Assembly (NCBI GenBank): GCA_004558115.1
Contig: SFDT01000001.1
Location: 1 to 64,000, forward strand
Length of the DNA stretch: 64,000 nt
Source of the DNA: Clostridiales bacterium
Lineage (GTDB): Bacteria; Bacillota; Clostridia; Oscillospirales; Oscillospiraceae
Direction: 5' to 3'
This document shows positions 50,109 to 58,926 of the stretch, piece by piece. Made by a program: the position numbers and the translations under genes. The notes under the pieces were generated by a model that ran no database searches, had not been told where the DNA came from, and saw only the letters and a list, made by a program, of their open reading frames with translations. Within the stretch, counting starts at the first letter, position 1. Each line of letters opens with the position of its first letter.

Positions 50109-51857
50109 ATGGATATTTTTTCCATCTTCACCCTCTGTGGAGGGTTGGCCTTTTTCCTGTACGGCATGACCACCATGTCCAAGAGCCTGGAAAAAATGGC
50201 CGGCGGCAAGCTGGAGCGCATTTTGAAGCGCATGACCTCCAATCCCCTGAAAAGCCTGCTGCTGGGCGCGGGCATCACCATTGCCATCCAGTCCTCCTCC
50301 GCCATGACGGTCATGCTGGTGGGCCTGGTAAACTCCGGTGTCATGGAGCTGGGCCAGACCATCGGCGTCATCATGGGCTCCAACATCGGCACCACTTTGA
50401 CGGCGTGGATCTTATCTTTGACGGGCATCCAGAGCGAGAACGTCTTTGTGAACCTGCTGAAGCCCGAAAACTTCTCCCCCGTCATCGCCCTGGTGGGCAT
50501 CATCCTCATCATGGGCTCCAAAAAGCAGCGGCGCCGGGACATCGGCCGTATCATGGTGGGCTTTTCCATTTTGATGTACGGCATGGAGCTGATGAAAAAC
50601 GCCGTCAGCCCCCTGGCGGATATGCCGGAATTCTCCAACCTGCTCACCGCCTTCAATAATCCCCTTTTGGGTGTGGCGGTAGGTGCCGTGTTCACCGGCA
50701 TCATTCAGTCCTCCGCCGCCTCCGTGGGTATTTTGCAGGCGCTGGCCCTCACCGGCTCCATCACCTACGGCATGGCCATCCCCATCATCATGGGCCAGAA
50801 CATCGGCACCTGCGTCACAGCTCTCATCTCCGCCATCGGCGTCTCCCGCAATGCCAAGCGGGTATCCGCCATCCACATCTCTTTTAACGTCATCGGCACC
50901 GTTGTCTGCCTCATTTTGTTTTACGGCGGCAACCTGCTGTTCCACTTCTCCTTTATGACCGCGCCCGTGGGCGCCGTGGGCATCGCCTTCTGCCACACGG
51001 TGTTCAATGTGCTGACCACCCTGTTGCTGCTGCCCTTCTCCCGCCAGCTGGAAAAGCTGGCGCGGAGGATGGTCAAATCCGAAAGCAAGGCCGAGCAGTT
51101 CGCCTTCCTGGACCCCCGCCTGCTGCGGACGCCCGGTGTAGCCATCAGCGAATGCGTGTCCATGGCCAACTGCATGGGGGACCTGGCCCACCATAACCTG
51201 CTGCTGGCTCTCCAGCAGCTGACGGATTACAGCGAGGAGCGGGAAGCGGAGATCACCGCCAACGAGGACAAGCTGGATATCTACGAGGACCGCCTGGGCA
51301 GCTACCTGGTGCAGATCTCCCAGCACGGCGTGTCCATGGACGATATCCGCACCGTCTCCCGCCTGCTCCACGCCATCGGCGACTTCGAGCGTATCGGCGA
51401 CCACGCCCTGAACCTGCAGGAATCCGCCCAGGAGATCCACGACAAGGACATCCGCTTCTCCGACAGCGCCGAGGCGGAGCTCTGCGTGCTGATGGACGCC
51501 CTGAAGGACATTCTGGACCGCTCCTTCTCCTGCTTCATCGCCGACGATGTGGACGCGGCCCTGACAGTGGAGCCCTTGGAGGAGACCATTGACCGCCTGA
51601 TCGAGGAGGTCCGGATGCGCCACATCCAGCGGCTCCAGACCGGCGGCTGCACCATTCAGCTGGGCTTTGTCCTCAGCGACCTGCTCACCAATTTCGAGCG
51701 TGTCTCCGACCACTGCTCCAACATCGCCGTCTGCGTTCTGGAGGAGCGGGACGTCAATCTGGACCGGCACGCTTACCTCCACGACTTGAAGTCCGACAGC
51801 ACCTTCACCCGCCGCCTGACCCAGGACCTGGAAACATACAGTCTTCCCCAGCTTTAA
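50109..51857 (+). CDS. Na+/phosphate symporter with C-terminal PhoU domain
   Basis: A 582-aa NptA/YjbB-type protein. Two inverted Na/Pi repeats carry the QSSSA-type signatures: ITIAIQSSSAMTVMLVGLV (about 55-73) and TGIIQSSAASVGILQALA (about 196-213). A PhoU-like helical domain follows (about 370-575), ending in RVSDHCSNIAV. It moves phosphate with sodium across the membrane. GGAG upstream supports ATG 50109, and the open frame before it covers the promoter. A phosphate-sensing promoter would fit. Confidence 0.93.
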   Translation: MDIFSIFTLCGGLAFFLYGMTTMSKSLEKMAGGKLERILKRMTSNPLKSLLLGAGITIAIQSSSAMTVMLVGLVNSGVMELGQTIGVIMGSNIGTTLTAWILSLTGIQSENVFVNLLKPENFSPVIALVGIILIMGSKKQRRRDIGRIMVGFSILMYGMELMKNAVSPLADMPEFSNLLTAFNNPLLGVAVGAVFTGIIQSSAASVGILQALALTGSITYGMAIPIIMGQNIGTCVTALISAIGVSRNAKRVSAIHISFNVIGTVVCLILFYGGNLLFHFSFMTAPVGAVGIAFCHTVFNVLTTLLLLPFSRQLEKLARRMVKSESKAEQFAFLDPRLLRTPGVAISECVSMANCMGDLAHHNLLLALQQLTDYSEEREAEITANEDKLDIYEDRLGSYLVQISQHGVSMDDIRTVSRLLHAIGDFERIGDHALNLQESAQEIHDKDIRFSDSAEAELCVLMDALKDILDRSFSCFIADDVDAALTVEPLEETIDRLIEEVRMRHIQRLQTGGCTIQLGFVLSDLLTNFERVSDHCSNIAVCVLEERDVNLDRHAYLHDLKSDSTFTRRLTQDLETYSLPQL

Positions 51858-51866
51858 AGGGGACAA

Positions 51867-51901
51867 GCAGCCCGGAAAGCAGAGCTTTCCGGGCTGTTTT
51901 T
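51867..51901. terminator. bidirectional terminator
   Basis: CAGCCCGGAAAGC (51868-51880) and GCTTTCCGGGCTG (51884-51896), loop AGA, five Ts. It ends both converging genes. Confidence 0.9.
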
Positions 51902-52826
51902 ATGCGTTCTGCTTCTCCAGATACGCCGCCGCCATGTGGGCCGCCACGGCGCCGTCCGCGGCGGCGGTGACCACCTGCCGCAGCCGCTTCGCCCGCACAT
52001 CTCCCGCGGCGAACACGCCGGGCAGCACTGTGGCGGTGGTCTCGTCCGCCAGCACATAGCCCGCCGGGTCCAGCGGCAGCCGGCCCGCCAGCAGTGCTGT
52101 CTCCGGCTGGCGGCCGATGGCCACGAACACACCGGAGCAGGGGAGGCTATGACACGCTCCGGTGGCCAGCTCCCGGTACCGCAGGCCGGTCACCGCCTTT
52201 TCTCCCTCCACGGCCTCCACGGCGGCGTTCCAGAGGAAGTCCACGTTTTTCATACGCGCCAGCGCCTGGACGGCCTGCCGCTCCGCCCGCAGCGTATCCC
52301 GCCGGTGGACCACCGTCACATGGCGGCACAGGCGGCTGAGGGTCAATGCCTCCGACACGGCGGAATTGCCGCCGCCCACCACCGCCACGTCCCGCCCCCG
52401 GAAAAGCGCGCCGTCGCAGGCGGCGCAGAAGCTGACGCCGCGGCCCCGCAGAGCTTCTTCGCCGGGGACGCCCAGCTTTCTGGGGCCGGCGCCGGCGGCG
52501 TAGATAAGCGCCCGGCCGGTAAAGGTCCCGGCGGCGGTCTCCGCCTGCTTTTCCGGTCCCCCCAGGCCCAGCGCCAGCACCTGGGCCAGCACCGTGGCCG
52601 CGCCGGACCGTTCCGCCCCCCGCCGCATCCGCTCCGCCAGGCGCCAGCCCTCCACTGCCTCCGGCTCTCCGGGATAATTTTCCACTGCCTCCGCCGCGGC
52701 CAGCTGGCCGCCGGGTGCGGTGCCCTCCAGCACCAAAGTGGTCAGCCCGCTCCGGGCGGCATACAGCGCCGCCGCATACCCCGCCGGGCCGCCGCCTACG
52801 ATGAGCACATCCGCGTTTTGTTCCAT
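51900..52826 (-). CDS. thioredoxin reductase-like FAD/NAD(P)H oxidoreductase
   Basis: A 308-aa flavoprotein of the TrxB family. It has the FAD loop IVGGGPAGYAAALYAARSGL (9-28), redox disulfide CAACDG (near 134-139), the NAD(P)H loop VAVVGGGNSAVSEAL (near 147-161) and GVFAAGDVRAKRLRQVVTAA near the end. It should pass electrons from NAD(P)H to a thioredoxin-like partner or reduce peroxide systems. The active-site spacing CAAC is TrxB-like, but no thioredoxin gene is adjacent. It diverges from rubrerythrin, so an oxidative-stress role is plausible. Confidence 0.88.
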   Translation of the reverse strand: MEQNADVLIVGGGPAGYAAALYAARSGLTTLVLEGTAPGGQLAAAEAVENYPGEPEAVEGWRLAERMRRGAERSGAATVLAQVLALGLGGPEKQAETAAGTFTGRALIYAAGAGPRKLGVPGEEALRGRGVSFCAACDGALFRGRDVAVVGGGNSAVSEALTLSRLCRHVTVVHRRDTLRAERQAVQALARMKNVDFLWNAAVEAVEGEKAVTGLRYRELATGACHSLPCSGVFVAIGRQPETALLAGRLPLDPAGYVLADETTATVLPGVFAAGDVRAKRLRQVVTAAADGAVAAHMAAAYLEKQNA

Positions 52827-52913
52827 ACCGGCACCGTCCTTTCGGGTATAGTATGGCGTTTCGTGAGAAAAATACCCCTACCCTTGGTATTATCGAATTA
52901 GGAGGAATTGATC

Positions 52914-53528
52914 GTGTCCGTGGAACTGACTGACAGCGAGACCTTGAAAAACCTCATGCGGGCGTTTGCTGGCGAGAGCCAGGCCCGCAACCGCTATACC
53001 TTTGCCGCCTCTTTATGCAAACAGCAGAGCCTGCCCGTTCTGGAAGCGGTGTTTCAATTCACCGCCAACCAGGAAAAGGAACACGCCGAGATCTTTTACA
53101 ACCACATGAAGCCGGCGGCCGGCCGCACTGTCTCCGTAGACGGCGGCTATCCCGTGGACCTGGCGGCCAGCGCCCTCCAGCTGCTGCGCCGGGCCCAGCA
53201 CAATGAATATGAGGAGTTCGACCCGGTATACCCCGCCTTTGCCGAAACGGCCCGGTCGGAGGGCTTCCCGGAGATCGCCGCCTCCTTCCAGCGCATCGCC
53301 GCCATTGAACAGACCCACGGAAACCGCTTTGGCTATTTGGCGGACTTGCTGGAGCGGGAGAAGCTGTTTGTGTCCGATGCCGCCTGCGGCTGGATGTGCC
53401 TGAACTGCGGCCACATCCACCAGGGCACGGAGGCGCCGAAGCTCTGCCCCGTGTGCCAGCATCAGCAGGGCTATTTCATTCGCCTGGAGCTGGCTCCCTG
53501 GGGCGGCGCGGCGGTTTTGGGGAGGTGA
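52914..53528 (+). CDS. rbr: rubrerythrin
   Basis: A 204-aa rubrerythrin that reduces hydrogen peroxide in anaerobes. The ferritin-like diiron domain (about 1-150) has FAGESQARNRYTF, NQEKEHAEIF, HNEYEEFDPVY and IEQTHGNRF, giving the Glu and His ligands. The C-terminal rubredoxin-like site has CLNCGH (near 161) and CPVCQ (near 178). GGAGG eight bases before GTG 52914 favours this start over a TTG two codons earlier. A small gene follows within 5 nt. Confidence 0.94.
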   Translation: MSVELTDSETLKNLMRAFAGESQARNRYTFAASLCKQQSLPVLEAVFQFTANQEKEHAEIFYNHMKPAAGRTVSVDGGYPVDLAASALQLLRRAQHNEYEEFDPVYPAFAETARSEGFPEIAASFQRIAAIEQTHGNRFGYLADLLEREKLFVSDAACGWMCLNCGHIHQGTEAPKLCPVCQHQQGYFIRLELAPWGGAAVLGR

Positions 53529-53533
53529 GCGCC

Positions 53534-53689
53534 ATGGCTTACGTGGACCCTAAGCTGCGGCCCCGGCTGGAGAGCCTCTCCCCGGAGCTGCGGACCGCCA
53601 TTCTGGCCCGGAACGTGCCTCTGCGCACCCTGCGGGACCTCATCGGCGTGCTGGAGGAGCTGGTCACAGAGGCTGAAGCCACGCCATAG
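53534..53689 (+). CDS. small unknown protein after rubrerythrin
   Basis: A 51-aa open frame from ATG 53534, with GGAGGTG inside the rubrerythrin stop region and a terminator 7 nt after its own stop. The peptide is helical and charged (YVDPKLRPRLESLSPELRTA, then a leucine-rich VLEELVTEAEA tail) without a membrane segment. Tight coupling suggests a real gene of the rubrerythrin unit. No family recognised. Confidence 0.6.
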   Translation: MAYVDPKLRPRLESLSPELRTAILARNVPLRTLRDLIGVLEELVTEAEATP

Positions 53690-53695
53690 GCGGGA

Positions 53696-53729
53696 AAGGA
53701 GGGCGGATATCCGCCCTCCTTTCTTTTGA
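53696..53729 (+). terminator. rubrerythrin unit terminator
   Basis: A perfect 28-nt palindrome with halves AAAGGAGGGCGGAT and ATCCGCCCTCCTTT at 53696-53723, then CTTTTG. Confidence 0.85.
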
Positions 53730-53731
53730 AT

Positions 53732-53903
53732 ATTCATTTTTATATTCATTTCTATTCTTCGTGCGCATGGTAAAGTTGCACATTTATCCCTCGGAATTCC
53801 TTGGCTTTTTAGGTATTCATTTGACAGCTTCACCAATTTTTGCCAAATAAATATTCATTTTTGATGAAAAAGTATTGACATTCCATATGCAACGTGGTAA
53901 GGT
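53732..53903 (+). promoter_or_regulatory. upstream region of amino acid importer with four TATTCATTT boxes
   Basis: The 9-mer TATTCATTT occurs at 53732, 53744, 53814 and 53852 in an otherwise gene-free AT-rich stretch. TTGACA (53875-53880) with TAAGGT (53898-53903) at 17 bp is the likely promoter. ATTCA is the half-site of ArgR-type ARG boxes, but only direct copies are visible here, not the full dyad. Control by arginine or another amino-acid regulator is a hypothesis. Confidence 0.45.
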
Positions 53904-53992
53904 TAGGCATGTTCCAAGGGAAGACCGCTTCCCCCTGTATCACCGATTCTCCCGCCATGCGGGAAAAACATTTTGGAAGAGGATGAACGATC

Positions 53993-54883
53993 ATGAAAAA
54001 ACTGTTTGCGTTGTTGCTGACGCTGGCAATGGTCCTGTCTCTGGCCGCCTGCGGCAGCAAGAAGGAAGAAGCCCCTGCCGAGACTCCCGCCGAGACCCCT
54101 GCCGAAGAGCCTGCCGAAGCCACGATCACCACTGTGACTGAGGGCAAGCTGACCGTGGCCACCAGCCCCGACTTCGCTCCCTATGAGTTCTACGCCATCG
54201 GCGAGGACGGCACCCCCACCCTGGCGGGCTTCGACATGGCCCTGGCCCAGTACATCGCCGATTATATCGGCCTGGAGCTGGAAGTCATCCCCATGGATTT
54301 TGACGGCGTGTTGACCGAGCTGGCCACCAAGACCGTGGACCTGGGCTTGGCCGGTCTGTCCCCCGACCCCAAGCGTGCCGACGCCATGGACTTCTCTGAC
54401 CTCTATTACAAGGGCGGCCAGTCCTTCGTCTGTGTGAAGGGCAATGCCGACAAGTTCACCTCTCTGGAGGACACCAATACCCCCGAGTATTCCATCGGCG
54501 CCCAGACCGGCTCCATCCAGATGGACCTGGCCAATGAGAATTCCCCCGACGCCGACATCATCGCCCTGCCCAAGGTCACCGACCTGATCTCCGAGCTGCT
54601 GACCGGCAAGCTGGACGGCGCTTACATTGAGACCGACGTGGCCAAGAGCTATCAGAAGAACTATCCCGAGCTGGAGATCGTCCTGGATGTCCCCTATGAC
54701 AGCGAGGGCTCCGCCGTTGGCGTGAGCAAGGGCAACGAGGCGCTGCTGGCCGCCGTCAACGAGGCCGTGGCCGCCGCTCTGTCCGACGGCAGCATGGAGA
54801 CCTTTGTGGCCGAGGCCAACGAGCTGGCTTCCGGCGAGAAGTACGAGGGCCTGCTGGACGCCGACGGCCAGGTGCAGCAGTAA
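53993..54883 (+). CDS. polar amino acid ABC transporter substrate-binding lipoprotein
   Basis: A 296-aa SBP_bac_3 protein. MKKLFALLLTLAMVLSLAAC is a lipoprotein signal (Cys20), followed by an unusual Pro-Ala-Glu repeat linker (PAETPAETPAEEPAEA, about 26-42). The bilobed binding domain has LTVATSPDFAPYEF, FDMALAQYIADYIG and DLGLAGLSPDPKRADAMDFS. Membrane-anchored, it captures an amino acid such as arginine, glutamine or cystine for the permease. It is the first and probably most expressed gene of the importer operon. Confidence 0.93.
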   Translation: MKKLFALLLTLAMVLSLAACGSKKEEAPAETPAETPAEEPAEATITTVTEGKLTVATSPDFAPYEFYAIGEDGTPTLAGFDMALAQYIADYIGLELEVIPMDFDGVLTELATKTVDLGLAGLSPDPKRADAMDFSDLYYKGGQSFVCVKGNADKFTSLEDTNTPEYSIGAQTGSIQMDLANENSPDADIIALPKVTDLISELLTGKLDGAYIETDVAKSYQKNYPELEIVLDVPYDSEGSAVGVSKGNEALLAAVNEAVAAALSDGSMETFVAEANELASGEKYEGLLDADGQVQQ

Positions 54884-54903
54884 ACGAACCTGAAACAATG
54901 TCA

Positions 54904-54935
54904 AATTCCTCCCCCCAATTTTGGGGGGAGGAATT
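54904..54935 (+). other. hairpin between binding-protein and permease genes
   Basis: AATTCCTCCCCCC and GGGGGGAGGAATT make a perfect 13-bp stem with loop AATTTT, 20 nt after the stop. A TGTTTTTCG stretch follows a few bases later. It can act as a partial terminator or as a 3' protector of the binding-protein mRNA. Confidence 0.6.
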
Positions 54936-54980
54936 GATGTGTTTTTCGCGTGCCAGACTCTATTTTGAAAGGAGCCCCTC

Positions 54981-55766
54981 ATGGACCACTTTATCCAACT
55001 GTCGAATTTTTCGAAAATCGTGCCCTACGCGCAAATGTTTGAGCAGGGCGTTGTGGTCACAATTTTGCTGTCCCTGTTCACGGTGCTCATCGGCTTTGTA
55101 CTGGCTTTGGTGCTGGCTCTGATGCGGATGTCCAACGTCCGGCCTTTCCGCTCCCTGGGTCTGGACAAGGACGGCCACCTGCGGGACGGCGGCTTTTTGG
55201 TGACCCTCAGCAAATTCAATCCCCTCAGCTTCCTTGCCACCGCTTATGTGGAGATCCTGCGCTCCACCCCCGTGATCGTGCAGGTCATGATCATCTATTA
55301 CGGCGTGTTCGGCATCATCGACCTGCCCCGCTTCACCGTGTTCGGCTTCATCAAATTTGAGCGCTTCTTCCCCGGCGTGGTAGCCCTGGGCATGAACTCC
55401 GGCGCGTACCTGTGCGAGATCATCCGCTCCGGCCTCCAGTCCGTGGACGGCGGCCAGACGGAGGCCGCCCGCTCCCTGGGCCTGACCCAGAAGCAGAACC
55501 TGCGGTTCATCATCCTGCCCCAGGCGGTGAAAAACATCCTGCCCGCCATCGCCAACGAGTTCGTGGTCATCATCAAGGAATCCGCCATTACATACACCAT
55601 CGGCGTGCAGGACATCATGTCCGCCGTCCAGCAGGTGAAGGGCGCCACCTTTGTTATTATTGAGCCTTTGCTGGTGGCAACCGCCATCTACTTCTGCCTG
55701 TGCTTCCCCACCTCCAAGGTCATTGCCTATTTTGAAAGGAGAATGAGCCGTGGCGACAAGAGATAG
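54981..55766 (+). CDS. polar amino acid ABC transporter permease
   Basis: A 261-aa HisM/GlnP-type permease with an N-terminal helix GVVVTILLSLFTVLIGFVLALVLAL (split at about 24-48), the typical EILRSTPVIVQVMIIYYGVF and the EAA loop QTEAARSLGLTQKQNLRFIILPQA (around 164-187). An insert of about 25 residues (LGLDKDGHLRDGGFL) lies after the first helices. It would form a homodimeric channel with the ATPase encoded next, whose start overlaps by 17 nt. Confidence 0.93.
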   Translation: MDHFIQLSNFSKIVPYAQMFEQGVVVTILLSLFTVLIGFVLALVLALMRMSNVRPFRSLGLDKDGHLRDGGFLVTLSKFNPLSFLATAYVEILRSTPVIVQVMIIYYGVFGIIDLPRFTVFGFIKFERFFPGVVALGMNSGAYLCEIIRSGLQSVDGGQTEAARSLGLTQKQNLRFIILPQAVKNILPAIANEFVVIIKESAITYTIGVQDIMSAVQQVKGATFVIIEPLLVATAIYFCLCFPTSKVIAYFERRMSRGDKR

Positions 55767-56526
55767 TCTCATCCAGGTCACCGACCTGAAAAAATACTAC
55801 AACAAGGGCGCCATCAAGGCTCTGGACGGCGTTTCGGTGAACATCGAGCGGGGCGACGTGATGGTGGTCATTGGCCCCTCCGGCTCCGGCAAGTCCACGT
55901 TCCTCCGCAGCCTGAACCTGCTGGAGGAGCCCACCGGCGGCTCCATCGTCTTTGACGGCGTGGATATTACCAAAAAGAAGGTTCCCAACGCCCAGGGCAA
56001 GCTGGTGAAGCTGGACATCGACCAGCACCGCCAGAAAATGGGCATGGTGTTCCAGCACTTCAACCTGTTCCCCCACATGACCATTCTGGACAACATGACC
56101 CTGGCCCCCATCCAGGTCAAGCATATGGACAAGGCCGCCGCCGAGGAAAAGGCCTTGGCCCTGCTGGACCGGGTTGGCCTGAAGGACCGCGCCGGCGCCT
56201 ATCCCATTCAGCTCTCCGGCGGCCAGAAGCAGCGTGTGGCCATCGTCCGGGCCCTGGCCATGGAGCCGGAGGTCATGCTGTTTGACGAGCCCACCTCCGC
56301 CCTGGACCCCGAAATGGTGGGCGAGGTGCTGGAGGTCATGCGGCAGCTGGCCCAGGAGGGCATGACCATGGTGGTGGTCACCCACGAGATGGGCTTTGCC
56401 CGGGAAGTGGGCAACCGGGTGCTGTTCATGGCGGACGGCAAGCTGCTGGAGGAAGGCAGCCCCGCGGAGATCTTCGGCAGCCCCCAGCACCCCAGACTGA
56501 AAGATTTTTTGAGCAAGGTCCTCTAA
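55750..56526 (+). CDS. polar amino acid ABC transporter ATP-binding protein
   Basis: A 258-aa GlnQ/HisP-type ATPase with Walker A GPSGSGKST (about 39-47), signature LSGGQKQRVAIVRALAM, Walker B VMLFDEPTSALDPEM and the H-loop VVTHEM. An insertion of about 15 residues (ITKKKVPNAQGKLVKLDIDQ, about 72-91) is slightly longer than in E. coli GlnQ. The GTG start lies inside the permease gene behind GGAGAATG, giving coupled translation. Confidence 0.95.
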   Translation: MATRDSLIQVTDLKKYYNKGAIKALDGVSVNIERGDVMVVIGPSGSGKSTFLRSLNLLEEPTGGSIVFDGVDITKKKVPNAQGKLVKLDIDQHRQKMGMVFQHFNLFPHMTILDNMTLAPIQVKHMDKAAAEEKALALLDRVGLKDRAGAYPIQLSGGQKQRVAIVRALAMEPEVMLFDEPTSALDPEMVGEVLEVMRQLAQEGMTMVVVTHEMGFAREVGNRVLFMADGKLLEEGSPAEIFGSPQHPRLKDFLSKVL

Positions 56527-56531
56527 CTCTC

Positions 56532-56564
56532 ACGGGCACGCACATAAGTGCGTGCCCGTTTCAT
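56532..56564 (+). terminator. amino acid importer terminator
   Basis: ACGGGCACGCAC (56532-56543) and GTGCGTGCCCGT (56548-56559), loop ATAA, short tail TTTCAT. Read-through into the amidohydrolase gene is possible. Confidence 0.6.
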
Positions 56565-56583
56565 CAGAAAGGAAGCGTTACGC

Positions 56584-58026
56584 ATGACGAACGAAAAGCA
56601 GGCGGCCATCGCCGCCGTGGAGGCCAAGGCCGCTTTGATCGCGGACGTGGCGGACAGCGTTTGGAGCTACGCGGAGCTGTCCCTCCAGGAGGAGAAGTCC
56701 GCCGCCAAGTATTGCGAGGTTTTGGCCCGGGAGGGCTTCACCGTGGAAGCGGGCATCTGCGGCATCCCCACCGCCTTTTCCGCCAGCTTCGGCAGCGGCC
56801 GGCCCGTCATCGGCATTTTGGCGGAATATGACGCATTGTCCGGCCTTTCCCAGAAGGCGGGGAGCCTGTGCCGGGAGGAGCTCGTTCCCGGCGGCTGCGG
56901 CCACGGCTGCGGCCACAACCTGCTGGGCGCCGGTGCCCTGGCCGCGGCGCTGGGCGTCAAGGCGTATCTGGAGCACACGGGCTGCCCCGGCACCGTGGTG
57001 CTGTACGGCTGCCCCGGCGAGGAGGGCGGCGCCGCCAAGGCGTTCATGGCGCGGGAGAAGCTGTGGTACGGCCTGGACGCAGCCCTGACCTGGCACCCGG
57101 AGGACGTGAATGAAGTGGTCACCGGCTCCAGCAATTCCTGCATCCAGACCCAATACAAATTCACCGGCGTGGCGGCCCATGCCGCCGGGGACCCGGACCG
57201 GGGCCGCAGTGCCCTGGATGCGGTGGAGGTGATGAACATCGGTGTCCAGTTCCTGCGGGAGCACATGAGCGATAAGGCCCGCGTCCACTATGCCATCACC
57301 GACACCGGCGGCCGCAGCCCCAATGTGGTGCAGGCCCGGGCCAGCGTGCTGTACATGGTCCGTTCCAACCATGTGGCGGAGGCGGTGGAGCTGCAAAATC
57401 GGGTGGATGACATCGCCCGGGGCGCGGCTCTCATCACCGGCACCACCTTTGAAAAGCAATTCATTGACGGCCTGGCGGACACTGTCCCCAACCATACACT
57501 GGAGACCGTCCTGTACCACAACTTTGAAGCTCTGGGCGTTCCCGCCCACACGGCAGAGGAGCTGGATTACGCCGACGCCCTGGCAAAGACCTATCCCGGC
57601 AGCGACGGTGTGCCCGGCATCGGCGCCCAGTATGACGAGGTGCTGGCGGACCGGGTGCGGCAGCTGCGGGCCGAGGCCGGTCACGCCATGAATGATTTCC
57701 TGGCGCCTCTGTACCAGGGCCCGGCCTTCATGCCCGGCTCCACCGATGTGGGCGATGTCAGCTGGCAGACCCCCACGGGCCAGATCCATGTGGCGGCCTG
57801 GCCCAACGGCAGCCCCGGCCACAGCTGGCAGAACGTGTCCTGCGGCGCCACGGAGCTGGGTCACAAGTCCGCTGTCCACGCGGGCAAGGTGCTGGCAGCC
57901 GCCGCCATTGACCTGCTGACGGACCCGTCCCTGCTGGAGGCCGCCAGAGCGGAGTTCCAAAAGCAGACAGCCGCCGGCTATATCTGCCCCATTCCCGCCG
58001 ACGCGGTGCCCGTGGTGCCGGACTGA
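56584..58026 (+). CDS. M20-family amidohydrolase, AbgB-like
   Basis: A 480-aa metal-dependent amidohydrolase resembling the B subunit of p-aminobenzoyl-glutamate hydrolase (481 aa in E. coli). It has the metal motif GCGHGCGHNLLGAG (about 105-118), YGCPGEEGGAAKAF (about 142-155, catalytic Glu) and the dimerisation lid with GVAAHAAGDPDRGRSALDAV. AAAGGAAG upstream selects ATG 56584 over an earlier Met at 56548. Its place right after an amino acid importer suggests it hydrolyses an imported N-acyl amino acid or dipeptide-like compound. Confidence 0.88.
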   Translation: MTNEKQAAIAAVEAKAALIADVADSVWSYAELSLQEEKSAAKYCEVLAREGFTVEAGICGIPTAFSASFGSGRPVIGILAEYDALSGLSQKAGSLCREELVPGGCGHGCGHNLLGAGALAAALGVKAYLEHTGCPGTVVLYGCPGEEGGAAKAFMAREKLWYGLDAALTWHPEDVNEVVTGSSNSCIQTQYKFTGVAAHAAGDPDRGRSALDAVEVMNIGVQFLREHMSDKARVHYAITDTGGRSPNVVQARASVLYMVRSNHVAEAVELQNRVDDIARGAALITGTTFEKQFIDGLADTVPNHTLETVLYHNFEALGVPAHTAEELDYADALAKTYPGSDGVPGIGAQYDEVLADRVRQLRAEAGHAMNDFLAPLYQGPAFMPGSTDVGDVSWQTPTGQIHVAAWPNGSPGHSWQNVSCGATELGHKSAVHAGKVLAAAAIDLLTDPSLLEAARAEFQKQTAAGYICPIPADAVPVVPD

Positions 58027-58046
58027 CCTGAAGCCCCCGCTTGTTC

Positions 58047-58075
58047 TGGACATTCCGAAGGGCAGATGCTACAAT
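58047..58075 (+). promoter_or_regulatory. promoter of the TIM-barrel isomerase gene
   Basis: TGGACA (58047-58052), 17-bp spacer, TACAAT (58070-58075). Confidence 0.7.
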
Positions 58076-58114
58076 GGGGAAAACGGGACCGGCCTGAAAA
58101 CGGAGGAGATACAT

Positions 58115-58912
58115 ATGAAGTATTCGGTCAATATCGAAGTCATCTACAAGGAACTGCCCTTTGCGGAGCGTTTCGCCGCCGCCAAGCGGGACGGCTTCCA
58201 CTACGTGGAGATCTGGGACTGGGATTCCAAGGGCTTGGAGGAACTGAAGGCCCTGTGCCGCCAATACGAGTTGGAGATCTCCTGCATGGGCGGCGACGGT
58301 CCCATCTCCCTGTGCGATCCCGCCCACGGGGAGGAATATCTGGCCTATCTCCGGCGTTCCCTGAAGGCCGCCCAGGATGTGGGCTGCAAGCTGCTGGCCG
58401 TCCACTCCAACGAGCTGCTGCCGGAGCCCAAGCAGTACGCGGCGGACCTGTTCCCCCAGTACAGCGACGCGGAGAAGTTCATGGCCATGTACCGCTCCCT
58501 GGCCGCCATCGCCCCGGAGGCGGAGGCAGCCGGCGTGACGCTGTGCCTGGAGGCTCTGAATGTGGAAACGGACCACCTGGGCAACTTCCTAAAGTACACC
58601 AAGGACGCGGCGGAGATCGTGAGGATGGTGGATTCCCCCAATGTAAAGATCCTGTACGACGCCTACCATATGTACCTCAACGAGGGCAAGATCATCGAGA
58701 CCCTGCGGAAATACCAATCCCTCATCGGCTGCATCCACATTGCCGACGCCCCCGGCCGGGGCGAGCCCGGCACCGGCTGCATCAACTACCGGGCGGTGCT
58801 CCAGGACCTGTATGACCACGGCTACGACCAGATGATCGCCTTTGAGCTGTACCCCAAAAACGGCTCCGCCGCGGCTGTGGAGGCTATCAACGCCGTTCGG
58901 GCCGGACTGTAA
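58115..58912 (+). CDS. sugar-phosphate isomerase/epimerase, hydroxypyruvate isomerase-like
   Basis: A 265-aa xylose-isomerase-like TIM barrel protein. Features are YVEIWDWDSKGLEELKAL (about 30-47), LCLEALNVETDHLGNF (about 148-163, metal Glu), VKILYDAYHMYLNEGKI (about 182-198, metal Asp) and GCIHIADAPGRGEPGTGCINY (split; about 206-226). The layout is that of Hyi (hydroxypyruvate to tartronate semialdehyde), but related barrels act on other ketoses or inositols. GGAGGAG lies before ATG 58115. Single gene with its own promoter and terminator. Confidence 0.85.
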   Translation: MKYSVNIEVIYKELPFAERFAAAKRDGFHYVEIWDWDSKGLEELKALCRQYELEISCMGGDGPISLCDPAHGEEYLAYLRRSLKAAQDVGCKLLAVHSNELLPEPKQYAADLFPQYSDAEKFMAMYRSLAAIAPEAEAAGVTLCLEALNVETDHLGNFLKYTKDAAEIVRMVDSPNVKILYDAYHMYLNEGKIIETLRKYQSLIGCIHIADAPGRGEPGTGCINYRAVLQDLYDHGYDQMIAFELYPKNGSAAAVEAINAVRAGL

Positions 58913-58926
58913 TAGTGCGCCTGCAT

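Noticed and set aside
53730..53870. CRISPR-like array from the repeated TATTCATTT
   Set aside because: Units are 9 bp with spacings of 12, 70 and 38 bp, and no cas genes are nearby; regulatory sites are more likely.
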